From the NCBI GenBank assembly GCA_007115705.1, contig QXEO01000244.1:429486-493485 (forward strand): a stretch of DNA of 64,000 nt, given 5' to 3'. The translations under genes and the position numbers were made by a program. The DNA is from Dactylis glomerata (taxonomy: Eukaryota; Streptophyta; Magnoliopsida; Poales; Poaceae). A model generated the notes under the pieces. The model had not been told where the DNA came from, did not search any database, and saw nothing but the letters and a program-made list of their open reading frames with translations. This document shows positions 49,041 to 60,505 of the stretch, piece after piece (within the stretch, counting starts at the first letter, position 1; each line of letters starts with the position of its first letter).

Positions 49041-49724
49041 CTATTTGGGGGACAGGTTTGTCCCTATTGAGGTGGTCTTGGCGGCATCGCTAGCGACAAG
49101 TTCCACCTGCTTGGTATCAACTGTAGGCTTGAAGGTTGGCGGGGAGGCAGATACTTCTTGCTTGGATGCCGGCATCTCCGCGGGGTCCATGGCGGCATGG
49201 ATTTCCTTGAACTCCTCGCCGAAGAACACTGCTTCCGCGAAGGTGGCTTCTCCATCCTCGCACTCCTTGGCCTTTCTGAAGCTACCATAAACTGTGATGA
49301 TTCCTTTAGGTCCTGGCATTTTCAGCTGGTTGTAGATGTAGCACGGCCTGGCGTGAAAGCTGTGGAAGGCGGGGCGGCCGAAGATCACATGGTATGTACT
49401 CTTGAAAGGGACCACCTCAAAAGTTATGGGCTCTTCGCGGTAATTATTTTCATTGCCGAAGGCAACCTTGAGGGTGATGGACCCGAGGGACTTTGCTTGG
49501 TGGCAAGGAACCACTCCATAGAAAGTGACAGCACTATGGCGGAGTTGGGTCTTGGTAAGGCCTAGCTTTGTTAGGGTTTCCACATACATGATGTTCAAGC
49601 TACTTCCGCCATCCATCAGGCACTTGGAGAACTCGTAGCCTTGGATCAGGGGATTAACCACCATGGCGTAGTATCCATCCGGGATGTGCTCTGGGTGATC
49701 GTCGCGGCTCCATTGCACCGACAT
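49041..49724 (-). pseudogene. Gypsy aspartic protease region
   Basis: Open for 227 codons. Active site motif CLMDGGSSLNIMY near 49610 matches the L-I-D-G-G-S-S-L form of plant Gypsy protease; YHVIFGRPAFH near 49395 is the downstream conserved segment. It processes Gag-Pol in active elements. It is counted as pseudogene only because the rest of the polyprotein is broken. Confidence 0.88.
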
Positions 49725-49730
49725 CTTGGA

Positions 49731-50117
49731 CTATCGGACGTACTGGCGGACTTTAGGCATGGTGGCATTTAAGGAGCGCATGTCGGCTCTCTGTGCCTTA
49801 GCCGTGGGAGGTCCAAGGAAGGTGTGAAATGCTCCCTTCTTGGTGCTCTTGAACGGGTTGCCCGTGCCAGTTCCACCCTCTGCCTTTTCGGCGGGTTTTG
49901 GCGCAGGGTCTTCATCCATGTCACTGCTATCCTTGGACTCCTTTTCCTTGTCCGCTTTCCCTTTGCCATAAGGCCGTTGTCGCCGTGTGCGTTTGTAGCC
50001 AGCTTCTTGGTCCGCCTTGAGGTCGTTGACAAATTTGCAGTTCCGGTTGGTGTGGTTGCACTTTCCTGAAGTGTCCCGATGGGCGAAGCATGGCATGTCA
50101 TGGTATTCGTCGTAGGA
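49731..50117 (-). pseudogene. Gypsy gag C-terminus/spacer, 3' of the Copia insertion
   Basis: CFAHRDTSGKCNHTNRNCKF near 50080-50020 is a zinc-finger-like C/H pattern, followed by a Lys/Asp-rich linker to a stop at 49731. It continues from the gag at 58571 after removing the nested Copia element. Confidence 0.75.
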
Positions 50118-50122
50118 CACAG

Positions 50123-51854
50123 TGAAGGAAATATGCCCTAGAGGCAATAATAATATTGTTATTATCATATTTCTTGTTCATGATAATGTTTATATTCCAT
50201 GCTAGAATTGTATTAAGCGGAAACTTTAATACTTGTGTGGTTTATGAACAACACCGTGTCCCTAGTACGCCTCTATGGACTAGCTCATTGATTAAATTAT
50301 GGTTAAGGTTTCCTAACCATAGACATGAGTTGTCAATTAATAATGAGATCATATCATTAGGAGAATGGTGTGATGGACATACCCAAATAAAGCAGAGCAA
50401 TTAGATCGTGTCATCGTGTTCATCTTTGCGAAGCTTTTCCTATGTCATGTATTGTATTCCTTAGACCATGAGATAATACAACTCCCTAGTATCGGAAGAA
50501 AGCTTTGAAGTCATCAAACGTCATCCTATGTGAGGGTGATAATAAAGGTGTCTCTCAGGTGATCGGAAAGTACTTGTTGGGTTGTATGTATCGAGATGGA
50601 ATTTGTCCCTCCCAAGTCGGAGAGATATACTTCGGGCCCACTCGGTAATCGATATCAACACCGCTTGCAAGCATGTGGTTAATGAGTTAATCACAAAGTG
50701 ATATCGGATTACGGAACGAGTAAAGTACTTGCTGTGAACGAAATTGAACTAGGTATGGTGATACCGACGATCAAATCTCGGGCAAGTAAAATATCGTGTG
50801 ACGAAGGGAATACATATACGGGATTAATTGAATCCTGGCATCGTGGTTCATCCGATATGATCATCGATGAATATGTGGGAGTCAATATGGGTTTCCAGAT
50901 CCCGCTATTGATTATTGATAGAAGATCATGTCTGCATATTCTCGAACCCGTAGGGTCACACACTTAACGTGCATCGATGCTAGGATAGAATGGATAATTG
51001 GTTTATGAGTTTTAGTTCAGAGTCTCGGATGAGATCCAGGACGTCACGAGAGGTTCCGGAATGGTCTGGAGAATAAGATTCATATAAAGGAAAGCAGTTT
51101 TTGGATTCTGGAAAGGTTTCGGAGTTTATCGGTATTGTACCGGAAGGTTCTAGAAGGTTCCGGAGTGGGACCAACGTGGGCCCACTTGACGGAGGCCTGC
51201 GTGGGCCTAAGGGGAAGTGCCCTGGCCGCCTTGGGCCAGGCGCACAAGGCCCCTAAGGCCCAGCCGGCCAGCCCAAGGGGAAACCCTAAGGGAGTCTTCA
51301 AAGAAGGAAGGGGGGGAAACTTGCCCCCCACTCTTCCTACTCCAAGTCGGCGTCCTAGGGTTTGGGGAGAGGCCAAGCTAGCCGGCCACCCCTCTATATA
51401 TAGGGGGGCAAGGGCGCAGCCCTCTCCACCCCCTAACCCAAACCCTAGCCGCCAACTGCTGCCCTCTCTCTCTCTCTCTCTCGCGACTGCGCGTAGGCGA
51501 AGCCCTGCTGCAGAAACTCTCCACCATAAGCACCACGCCGTCGTGCTGCTGATCCAATCTATCTCTCCACCATACTTGCTGGACCAAGGAAGGAGGAGAC
51601 GTCGCTGCACCGCATGTGTGCAACTCTCGGAGGCGCCGCCACTTGCGGCGTAGGATCGGATCGGATCGCGAGGAGGAGCCGGCGAGTACGACTACGTCAA
51701 CCACGTTCTATTGAACGTTTCCGCTGTGCGATATCTTCAAGGGTATGAAGATCTCATCTACCTCTCTCGTTGATTACATCTCCTAGATTAGATCTTGGCT
51801 TTCTTGTTCGCATCCGTAGGAAATTTTTGTTTTACTATGCTGCGAAACCCTTCA
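50123..51854 (+). repeat. 5' LTR of the nested Copia element
   Basis: 1732 bp. TATATATA box at 51395-51402, followed by a (CT)n tract (about 51463-51482). The open frames inside are LTR shadows and recur identically in the 3' LTR. Confidence 0.96.
51395..51402 (+). promoter_or_regulatory. TATA box of the 5' LTR
   Basis: CTCTATATATAGGGGGG, in the position and context of BARE-type LTR promoters, upstream of a pyrimidine-rich leader. The same site recurs at 58096-58103 in the 3' LTR. Confidence 0.65.
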
Positions 51855-51855
51855 G

Positions 51856-51867
51856 TGGTATCAGAGC
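51856..51867 (+). other. primer-binding site of the nested Copia element
   Basis: TGGTATCAGAGC, the exact plant initiator tRNA-Met complement, one base after the LTR. Confidence 0.9.
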
Positions 51868-54800
51868 TAGATCTATGCGTAGATGTGTTTCACGAGTAGA
51901 ACGCAACATGCTTGTTGCGGGCGTTGATGTTTTCTGTTGCAAACCTCTTGTTGTGTATTTCTTATGGCGCGGTATAGTGAGATTGAAGCGGTCCAGGCCA
52001 ACTTTACGCGGCCGCGTTCGCGAGACCGGCTCCGCACTTGACGTGTGGCTTGTTCCACACATGCGGCTGGTGGATGCCAGTTTCTCTCACTATAGTAGTC
52101 ATGGGACTTACATCGGATGTTAGCAACCATAATATCACCGTTGTGGCTTTCCGTAGGTAAGAATCGTTCTTAGCCTGTTACTCCCATAAGCCACGTAAAA
52201 CTTGCAACAACAAAGTAGAGGCGTCTAACTTGTTTTTGCAGGGAGTGTTTTGTGATATGGTATGGCCCAAGACATGATGTGTATGAATTGAGATGTATGC
52301 GATGATCATGTTTTGTAATCTTTCACGACTTGCATGTCGATGAGTTCACAACCGGCAGGAGCCATATGGTTGTCTTTATAATTGTGTATGACCTGCGTGT
52401 CAACTTCTTATACGCCATGTAATAGCTTTACTTTATCGCTAAGTAGTTAGCAATAGTTGTAGTTGCTATTCGTGGTGGAGGCAATCATGGTGGAGTGATG
52501 GAGATCATGCCGGCGCGCACAAGATGGAGATCATGGCGCGGAGATTGGCTATACCATGTCACATAAAATTATATGCATGTGATGTTTATCCTTTTATGTA
52601 TCTTATTATGCTTAGATCGCGACGGTAGCATTTTAAGATGATTCCTCACTTAAAGATCAAGATAAAATTGTGTTCTCCCCATGTATGCACCGTTGCGAAA
52701 GTTCGTCGTTTTGAAGCATCTCGTGATGATCGGGTGCTATAAACTCTACGTTCACATACAACGGGTGCAAGCCAGTTTTGCACATGCGGAAATACTTGGG
52801 TTTGACTTGACGAGTCTAGCATGTACAGACATGGCCTCGGAACACATGGACCGAAAGGTCAAGCATGAGTCATATGGATGATATGATCAACATGTTGATG
52901 TTCACCATTAAAGCTACATCATTCACGTGATGATCGGTCTCGGTGTAGTGAATTTGGATCATGCTTCACTAAACAACTTTGATGAATGTTGAATTTAGTG
53001 GGAGTTCATTAATAATTTGATTAACTTGAACTAATTATCTTGAACTAAATCTTAGTGTATTTGCATAAGTCGTTGTAGTCTTTGGCAACCGTTTTCCACC
53101 GACACTTAGTTTTAATTGAGTTAAAAGAACTATAGAATTCTGGATAGTCACTTTTCGGTCTAGTGCCGTTTAATGTCAAGACTAAAGATTAAGTCCTATT
53201 GCAAACTTTAGCAAACCTTGCTTGCTCCATACGATTTAATAAATTGTATTAATCTAAGAGCAACGATTCAAGTTTAGTATCTAAAGATCATATGTTTGCC
53301 TTCATGATAAATTGATCTTCAAAATTGTTTGAGAATCAAAGTGATCATCGAGCTGAAAGAATTGTTTCAGAAACAAATAAGAAGTGAAAGATATTTGATA
53401 TCTAAGACTTTGATTGTTTGCAAAATGATGAAGTATAATTTAGTAAAAGAACATATGCTCATATTGTATGACTATATGTGAAGATTGAAGATGCTAGGCG
53501 TCCCGATCACCCAAAAGTTTGGGAACTAATATTATACTTGCATTCATCCTTATAAGCTATAGTAGTTTCATCATGAAAGATGTCATGATAGGACGTATGA
53601 AAAGGTATCGGCTAAATTGTTTTTGCTATACCAAAAGAATACTAAAGAATGGAATCTGGAAGAATACCAATCATATGATGATGGCGATCCACTTCAAAGT
53701 GCAAAATCCAAGGCTATTAGTATTTGACTAAAAATCCTTTGGACTATGTGTCAAATGATTGACGCCACTATTGATGTCGATAGATTCTTCTAAAAAGGAG
53801 AGGAAATGCTAAATAGGATCTGCAAAATTATTTGGTAGAAAAAGGAAAAAGACTGGAATTGTCCAGCTCAGGTATATAAATGATATACATGTTATAGATG
53901 AATTCTTTTGCTCGTTAACAATGTAATTCTTGGGTATTCGATACTGATTTGTTGGTATGAAATGTCATACAAAGCAACACAATACAAGAAGTACAATGGC
54001 CTAAGTAACTAGTAAAAGAATATGGTAATGATGCATGTCGAGATACAAATAAAAGTGTTATTGTGCTTCTCGTCGACATCAAACCTAGCCTTCAAGATAT
54101 TTCATGAACTTAATAATTGTTATCTTGTTCTGGTATTATGAGAACAATTGTTGTTCATGTCATTATCGTCTTCCATAATCGATGGATAGATTATTATTAT
54201 CTTGTTGGTGAAATAAACATTTATAACACTGATGCTAAAGGTCGCAAGACAAAATGAATTTCACTTATATTTGACACCGCTGTTTAAGTCATATTGGAAA
54301 CAAAACATGAAAGAAATTCTATATTGATAGAATTTTGAGTCAATTGATTTTGAATTGATTGACGCTTGTGAGACTTTTCCTAAAGATGATTAAACTTCGT
54401 TCATGGGCCATGGACAGATCAAGCGACTAACTAAATGGAGATCATACATGTTGATGTATATAGTCCATGGTGTGAAGTCGATCATGGTGTATTTTCTATT
54501 TCATCAATGACTCGAATAGATGTATGGTATATCTACTTGATGAGATAGAAGTATGAAACAATTGAAATTGTTCAATTTATGAAGTGGAAATTATTGTAAC
54601 AAGAAAATTCAAGTTTTTATGATTGGATCATAAAGAAGAATATTTGAGTTACAAGTTTAGCAAACATCTAAGAGTTAGAGGAATTGTTCCACAAACTTGC
54701 ATCGTGATAAACACCATAGGAGTATGGAGTTTTTCGATGGATGTAATCCAACCTTGTTTGACATGGTTAGATCAATGATGAAATAAACTACCAATATAAT

Positions 54801-55600
54801 TTGTGGATTATGCTTTAGAGACTACCGCTTTGATCTCACTAGAGTGCCATCATAATCTGCCGAAATGACACCATACAAGTTATAGTTGTCTTTTCTTGAA
54901 TTTTGGTATGCAAGGCATATGTGTAAAATGTTTACAACCAAAATTGGATTAGTAAGTCTTTGTAGGTTATCCCAAAGAATTTCGATGGGTATTTCTTCTG
55001 CCATAAACCCAATTAAAGATGATTGTCACTGAAAGAAGTGAACTTCTTATGAAGGAGTTTTTCGCGAAAGGTTTAAGTAGGAGGAAGATAGAACTTGATG
55101 AGGTTATTGAATCTGAGCAAGATGATCAGAGTAGCGCAGCACCAGAATTTGTTCTGGAAGCGGCAACTGCATTCATAGCTCACGCGTCTACAATATGTTG
55201 TAGTCATGGCATCAAAGTTGCTATTTAACCAAGTTGGTCGTAATCAAATAGCAAGATTTGAGGACGAGATATTATTAGATAATAGTAACCAACAATATAC
55301 AAAGAAGCGGTGATGGGCCCTGACTTCGTCATATGAATTATTCTAGCAACAGTTACATATAGAGATATGTTAGTTGAATAAACGAAACAACATTTCTCTA
55401 CCGGAATGCACACCAAGGACGTGTACCTGACATGACCCAATGGGTTTTGTTGATTCAAAGGTTGCTAGATATGTATGTAAACTTCTATGGTAGAAGTAAG
55501 CATAGCGAAGTTGGAATCTTCAATGATGAAAATGTTAAAGTGTTAATTTCATCAAGATATTTGAAGATGCTTGTATTACAAGAAAGTAAGTGGGAGCGCT
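51868..55600 (+). other. noncoding interior of the nested Copia element
   Basis: AT-rich leader and heavily degraded internal sequence with no domain recognised. Leader words such as CACATACAACGGGTGCAAGC (52756) recur in Triticeae Copia elements. Confidence 0.55.
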
Positions 55601-56275
55601 AAGACATATTTCTAATGCTTTATGTAGATGACATATCGTTCATTGGAAATTATGTGTTTTTCTTGATATTGTTAAGTTTTCATTATAATTGGATTTTTGA
55701 TGAAAGACTTAGGCAAAACCAGAATATTGAGCATCAATGTCTATACAGATAGATTGAGGCACTAATAAAGTTTTGCCAGAGTACATAGATGAAATATTGA
55801 ATTTGTTCAATATGGAAACAATAAGAACGGTTCTTGTTGCATGGAAGAGGTTGGAGCAAGAATCAATTGTTTAGACACTTGATGAGTGAAACCACAAGAA
55901 TGATTTTATCAATCTTGTATACCATGATATGTAGATCCAGATGTGTCCAATGCTCTAAAGATTATAGCATTCATATGATGATTGCTGGACAATAGTAAAG
56001 ATATTCTTATGCACTTTCGAAGAAGTAAGAATATGTTCTGTATGCAGAAGTGACAAATGGTTCATTGCAATGAGTTACATTGGCTTTGTCACACATACAA
56101 GTAAAATTTTATCTCAATTTTTAAGCTATTTGTTTTGAGTTAGAAGGTGGCATAATAAGATGGAAGAAAGTTCCATGATGACTTGGATGAGTTCCAATGA
56201 TAATATTGTGGCGGACACTGCAACGAGGGCTAAGTATATAATCGCTTTAGAAGCGGCATAAAAGATGCAAAGTAG
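55600..56275 (+). pseudogene. Copia RT/RNase H fragments in the nested element
   Basis: LYVDDISFIGN near 55618 retains the RT catalytic YVDD. A segment near 56200 (VADTATRAKYIIALEAA) resembles the RNase H motif A-D-S-T-x-E-A-E-Y-I-A. Everything between is broken. Confidence 0.7.
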
Positions 56276-56289
56276 ATAGTGATAATCCA

Positions 56290-56538
56290 ACTTATTTGTG
56301 GCACTGTCGTCCAGATCATATTGGCGTAAAACGCATGAAGAAACTCCATTCTGATGGACTTTTGGAGTCTCTTGATTTTGAATCATTTGACACGTGCGAG
56401 CCGTGTCTCATGGGCAAGATGATCAAAACCCCGTTCTCCAGAATAATGGAGCGAGCAACGGACTTATTGGAAATCATACATACCGATGTGTGCGGACCAA
56501 TGAGTATTTCGACGCACGGTGGATATCGCTATTTTTAA
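56290..56538 (+). pseudogene. Copia GAG-pre-integrase/integrase fragment, out of order
   Basis: WHCRPDHIGVKRMKKLHSDG and CEPCLMGKMIKTPF carry the H-H-C-C zinc-binding pattern, followed by EIIHTDVCGPM with the first integrase Asp. It lies after the RT/RNase H remnants, whereas in Copia it should come before them. The frame ends at TAA just after YRYF. Confidence 0.85.
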
Positions 56539-56823
56539 AAGTGTGCTAGTACTATGTAGTTCTATTGTATGACAATAGTGACAACATAGTCTCAGCCAAG
56601 AAACAAAGGTCTCACCAGAAGACCAAGTTTATACGATGCTATCTCATACAAGATGAGTAATGCATGCTGACACAAAAGAATATGCAAATACAAACGGACC
56701 TGAAAGTGTCAGACCCGTAGATAAGGTTTACCACGTGCAACGCGTATGAGTAACACCGGAATGCCATAAGTGTTGAATGCGCAAGTATTGACTAGATTAT
56801 TGACTCTAGTGCAAGTGGGAGAC

Positions 56824-58162
56824 TGAAGGAAATATGCCCTAGAGGCAATAATAATATTGTTATTATCATATTTCTTGTTCATGATAATGTTTATATTCCA
56901 TGCTAGAATTGTATTAAGCGGAAACTTTAATACTTGTGTGGTTTATGAACAACACCGTGTCCCTAGTACGCCTCTATGGACTAGCTCATTGATTAAATTA
57001 TGGTTAAGGTTTCCTAACCATAGACATGAGTTGTCAATTAATAATGAGATCATATCATTAGGAGAATGGTGTGATGGACATACCCAAATAAAGCAGAGCA
57101 ATTAGATCGTGTCATCGTGTTCATCTTTGCGAAGCTTTTCCTATGTCATGTATTGTATTCCTTAGACCATGAGATAATACAACTCCCTAGTATCGGAAGA
57201 AAGCTTTGAAGTCATCAAACGTCATCCTATGTGAGGGTGATAATAAAGGTGTCTCTCAGGTGATCGGAAAGTACTTGTTGGGTTGTATGTATCGAGATGG
57301 AATTTGTCCCTCCCAAGTCGGAGAGATATACTTCGGGCCCACTCGGTAATCGATATCAACACCGCTTGCAAGCATGTGGTTAATGAGTTAATCACAAAGT
57401 GATATCGGATTACGGAACGAGTAAAGTACTTGCTGTGAACGAAATTGAACTAGGTATGGTGATACCGATGATCAAATCTTGGGCAAGTAAAATATCGTGT
57501 GACGAAGGGAATACATATACGGGATTAATTGAATCCTGGCATCGTGGTTCATCCGATATGATCATCGATGAATATGTGGGAGTCAATATGGGTTTCCAGA
57601 TCCCGCTATTGATTATTGATAGAAGATCATGTCTGCATATTCTCGAACCCGTAGGGTCACACACTTAACGTGCATCGATGCTAGGATAGAATGGATAATT
57701 GGTTTATGAGTTTTAGTTCGGAGTCTCGGATGAGATCCAGGACGTCACGAGAGGTTCCAGAATGGTCTGGAGAATAAGATTCATATGAAGGAAAGCAGTT
57801 TTTGGATTCTGGAAAGGTTTCGGAGTTTATCGGTATTGTACCGGAAGGTTCTAGAAGGTTCCGGAGTGGGACCAACGTGGGCCCACTTGACGGAGGCCTG
57901 CGTGGGCCTAAGGGGAAGTGCCCTGGCCGCCTTGGGCCAGGCGCACAAGGCCCCTAAGGCCCAGCCGGCCAGCCCAAGGGGAAACCCTAAGGGAGTCTTC
58001 AAAGAAGGAAGGGGGGGAAACTTGCCCCCCACTCTTCCTACTCCAAGTCGGCGTCCTAGGGTTTGGGGAGAGGCCAAGCTAGCCGGCCACCCCTCTATAT
58101 ATAGGGGGGCAAGGGCGCAGCCCTCTCCACCCCCTAACCCAAACCCTAGCCGCCAACTGCTG

Positions 58163-58195
<33 letters not shown>

Positions 58196-58565
58196 GACTG
58201 CGCGTAGGCGAAGCCCTGCTGCAGAAACTCTCCACCATAAGCACCACGCCGTCGTGCTGCTGATCCAATCTATCTCTCCACCATACTTGCTGGACCAAGG
58301 AAGGAGGAGACGTCGCTGCACCGCATGTGTGCAACTCTCGGAGGCGCCGCCACTTGCGGCGTAGGATCGGATCGGATCGCGAGGAGGAGCCGGCGAGTAC
58401 GACTACGTCAACCACGTTCTATTGAACGTTTCCGCTGTGCGATATCTTCAAGGGTATGAAGATCTCATCTACCTCTCTCGTTGATTACATCTCCTAGATT
58501 AGATCTTGGCTTTCTTGTTCGCATCCGTAGGAAATTTTTGTTTTACTATGCTGCGAAACCCTTCA
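56824..58565 (+). repeat. 3' LTR of the nested Copia element
   Basis: 1742 bp, 10 bp longer than the 5' LTR because of the (CT)n tract at about 58165-58193. Otherwise 5 substitutions. Confidence 0.96.
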
Positions 58566-58570
58566 CACAG

Positions 58571-59948
58571 GTGCAGCTGTCCCGATGGGCGAAGCATGGC
58601 ATGTCATGGTATTCGTCGTAGGACACAGGTGCAGCTGGCGCCGTAGCGGAAGCTGGAGAGCTTCACGGCTGGCTGCTGCTGGAACCTCGTCCCCGGCCGC
58701 GTTGGCTGCTCTGTCATTTATCGGAGAAGGTTGTGGCCACCATATCCGGGGTTTGCTGCTCTTCTGGCGGATTCTTCCGTTTGTTGCTGCTGTTCCGCTT
58801 TCCGATGTTCTGGATGGCGGAAGCCTTCAAAGATCCGCGGGCGTCATCATCGGCGGCCGCGTAGTTGCTTGCAATGGTGATCATGGAATTTAGGGTTAGT
58901 TTCCCTTTGTTCCTTTCTCGTAATAGGCGATGGCGGAGTAGCTGGCCTCTCTCCAAACTATCAATGAACGCGAGGATGGCGGATTCGTCGGTAACCCCTT
59001 CACAGGAGTTCTTCATATCCATCCAACATGCGAGGAAAGTTCGGGAGGTCTCGTCCTCTGCTCGTCGACACCGTTGGAGGTCACCTATATTGTGAGGTCT
59101 CTTGTAGGTACCCTCGATGTTTTCAGTGAACGCAGTCTGCATGTCAAACCAGGTTTGGATGGAATTTTCCGCCAAGTCGTTGATCCACTGCCGCGCTGTG
59201 CCGGACAGCATCAGGGGCAGATAGCTGACAGCAACATTGGGTGATCCCCCTACAAACTGCACTGCGTTTAAGTAGTCTTGCAGCCAAGTTAAGGGCCTGT
59301 CAACTCCGTTGTACTAGCGGATGTTTTTCTCGATTTTGAACCCATGTGGGATGGGCTCATCACAAATCCGTTGTCCAAAGCACTTCGGGCCAAGGAAGAA
59401 GGCTATTTGAGACTTGGCAATCTCGTTTAGGTGGGTTCGCGCGTCATATGGCTTCTTGTCCTGCGGATCTTTCTGGGAGGCGCGTGACCTGGCTGGGCCA
59501 CCACCGCCACCGCCGTCGCCATGGGGGCTGCTGGGTGGGGATGGTGAAGGGTCACGCCTTTTACTCTCGACGTCCTACGATGGATCTCTACAACTACGAC
59601 GGCTTCCCTCTGCTCTTCGTGGAGCTGGGTCATCATCATGGCGGCGGGAGCCCTGCCCTTTGTCATCGCGGCGGCGTGAAGAGCGATGCTTATCCTTGTC
59701 GCCATTGCGATGCACGCCGTCGTCATGGCGAGATGGTTCCCTATGCCTGGATCCGCCATCTCGGCTAGTTTCACGCCGTGGTGGCTCGTCTCTCCGTCCA
59801 GCGTCATGGCTCCTTCCTCGCTTGCCATCATTATCGCGTATAACAATTCCTCCCTGTGGGATTTCGAACGTCTTGTACTTTGGTGGCGGCATGTTGGACT
59901 TATGGCAAGGTTGGGCCTTGTCTTGGTATCCATAAGCAGGGTAGTTCT
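58571..59948 (-). pseudogene. Gypsy gag, central part
   Basis: Retrotransposon gag domain: WINDLAENSIQTWFDMQTAF near 59175 and SRTFLACWMDMKNSCEGV near 59040, with an Arg/Asp/His-rich low-complexity N-terminal region (59930-59430). Frames are broken at about 59315 (stop) and elsewhere. The nested LARD-like element cuts the gene at 59948 and the Copia cuts it at 58570. Confidence 0.85.
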
Positions 59949-60505
59949 TGATAAGGATCATGCCGATGATCCTTGAGTTTTGTCCCGATCTTTCACAGCG
60001 AGTCTACCCGGATAGAAATCTTCCAATAACGCGAAGAACGTCACCTGAAGAAGAGGAACGAATCCAGCAAGCAACGTGATGAAGACCACCACGCCTCAAA
60101 CCACAGCTCGATAATCATTGATGACGCAAGAACCCTCGCAATAATCTTTATTAGATAATACGGCAGCGCCGTTTCCCCGGAGGGATGATACACGATGGAG
60201 CACACGATAGTTTTAGACTAAACAACTGAACTCCCTAAACCCTAGACTGGTGGCCTCCTTATATAGATGGCCAGAAAACTGTTGGGCTTGGACAGGCCCA
60301 AACCCAAAACACAAATAAACCTAAGTGGCCCATAACATGACCTGACACACGAAATAACATAAACAGATATATAAATTGCTGACACAACCTTAGACTAAAT
60401 TATTTCATATCGTAGGTCGTCCTGGCGTGCCAATCTGCAATGAGCTTCCCTCATCTTGGTGGAGTCCTGAAATTGGGCTTCACCTCCTCCTTCGTGCCCA
60501 TATCA
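59949..60505 (-). repeat. 3' LTR of the LARD-like element
   Basis: 557 bp. The gag-protease ORF terminates inside it at 60480. A TATATAA site (60259-60265, minus sense) lies centrally. Confidence 0.95.

Larger units (their letters stand above)
50118..58570 (+). mobile_element. nested BARE/Angela-like Copia element, non-autonomous
   Basis: LTRs 50123-51854 and 56824-58565, with perfect target duplications CACAG (50118-50122 and 58566-58570). The LTR is TGAAGG...CCCTTCA with a 6-bp terminal inversion. Primer-binding site TGGTATCAGAGC lies at 51856 and a purine tract (GTGCAAGTGGGAGAC) precedes the 3' LTR. The LTRs differ by 5 transitions and a 10-bp (CT)n length change, so the copy is young. 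The 4.97-kb interior is AT-rich with only scattered pol remnants in scrambled order. It interrupts the Gypsy gag. The LTR start and leader resemble the wheat BARE/Angela/WIS group; a related degenerate family is possible. Confidence 0.95.

Noticed and set aside
50156..52130. Open frames within the nested Copia LTR (also repeated at 56857-58415)
   Set aside because: The same frames occur in both LTRs; they are LTR shadows.
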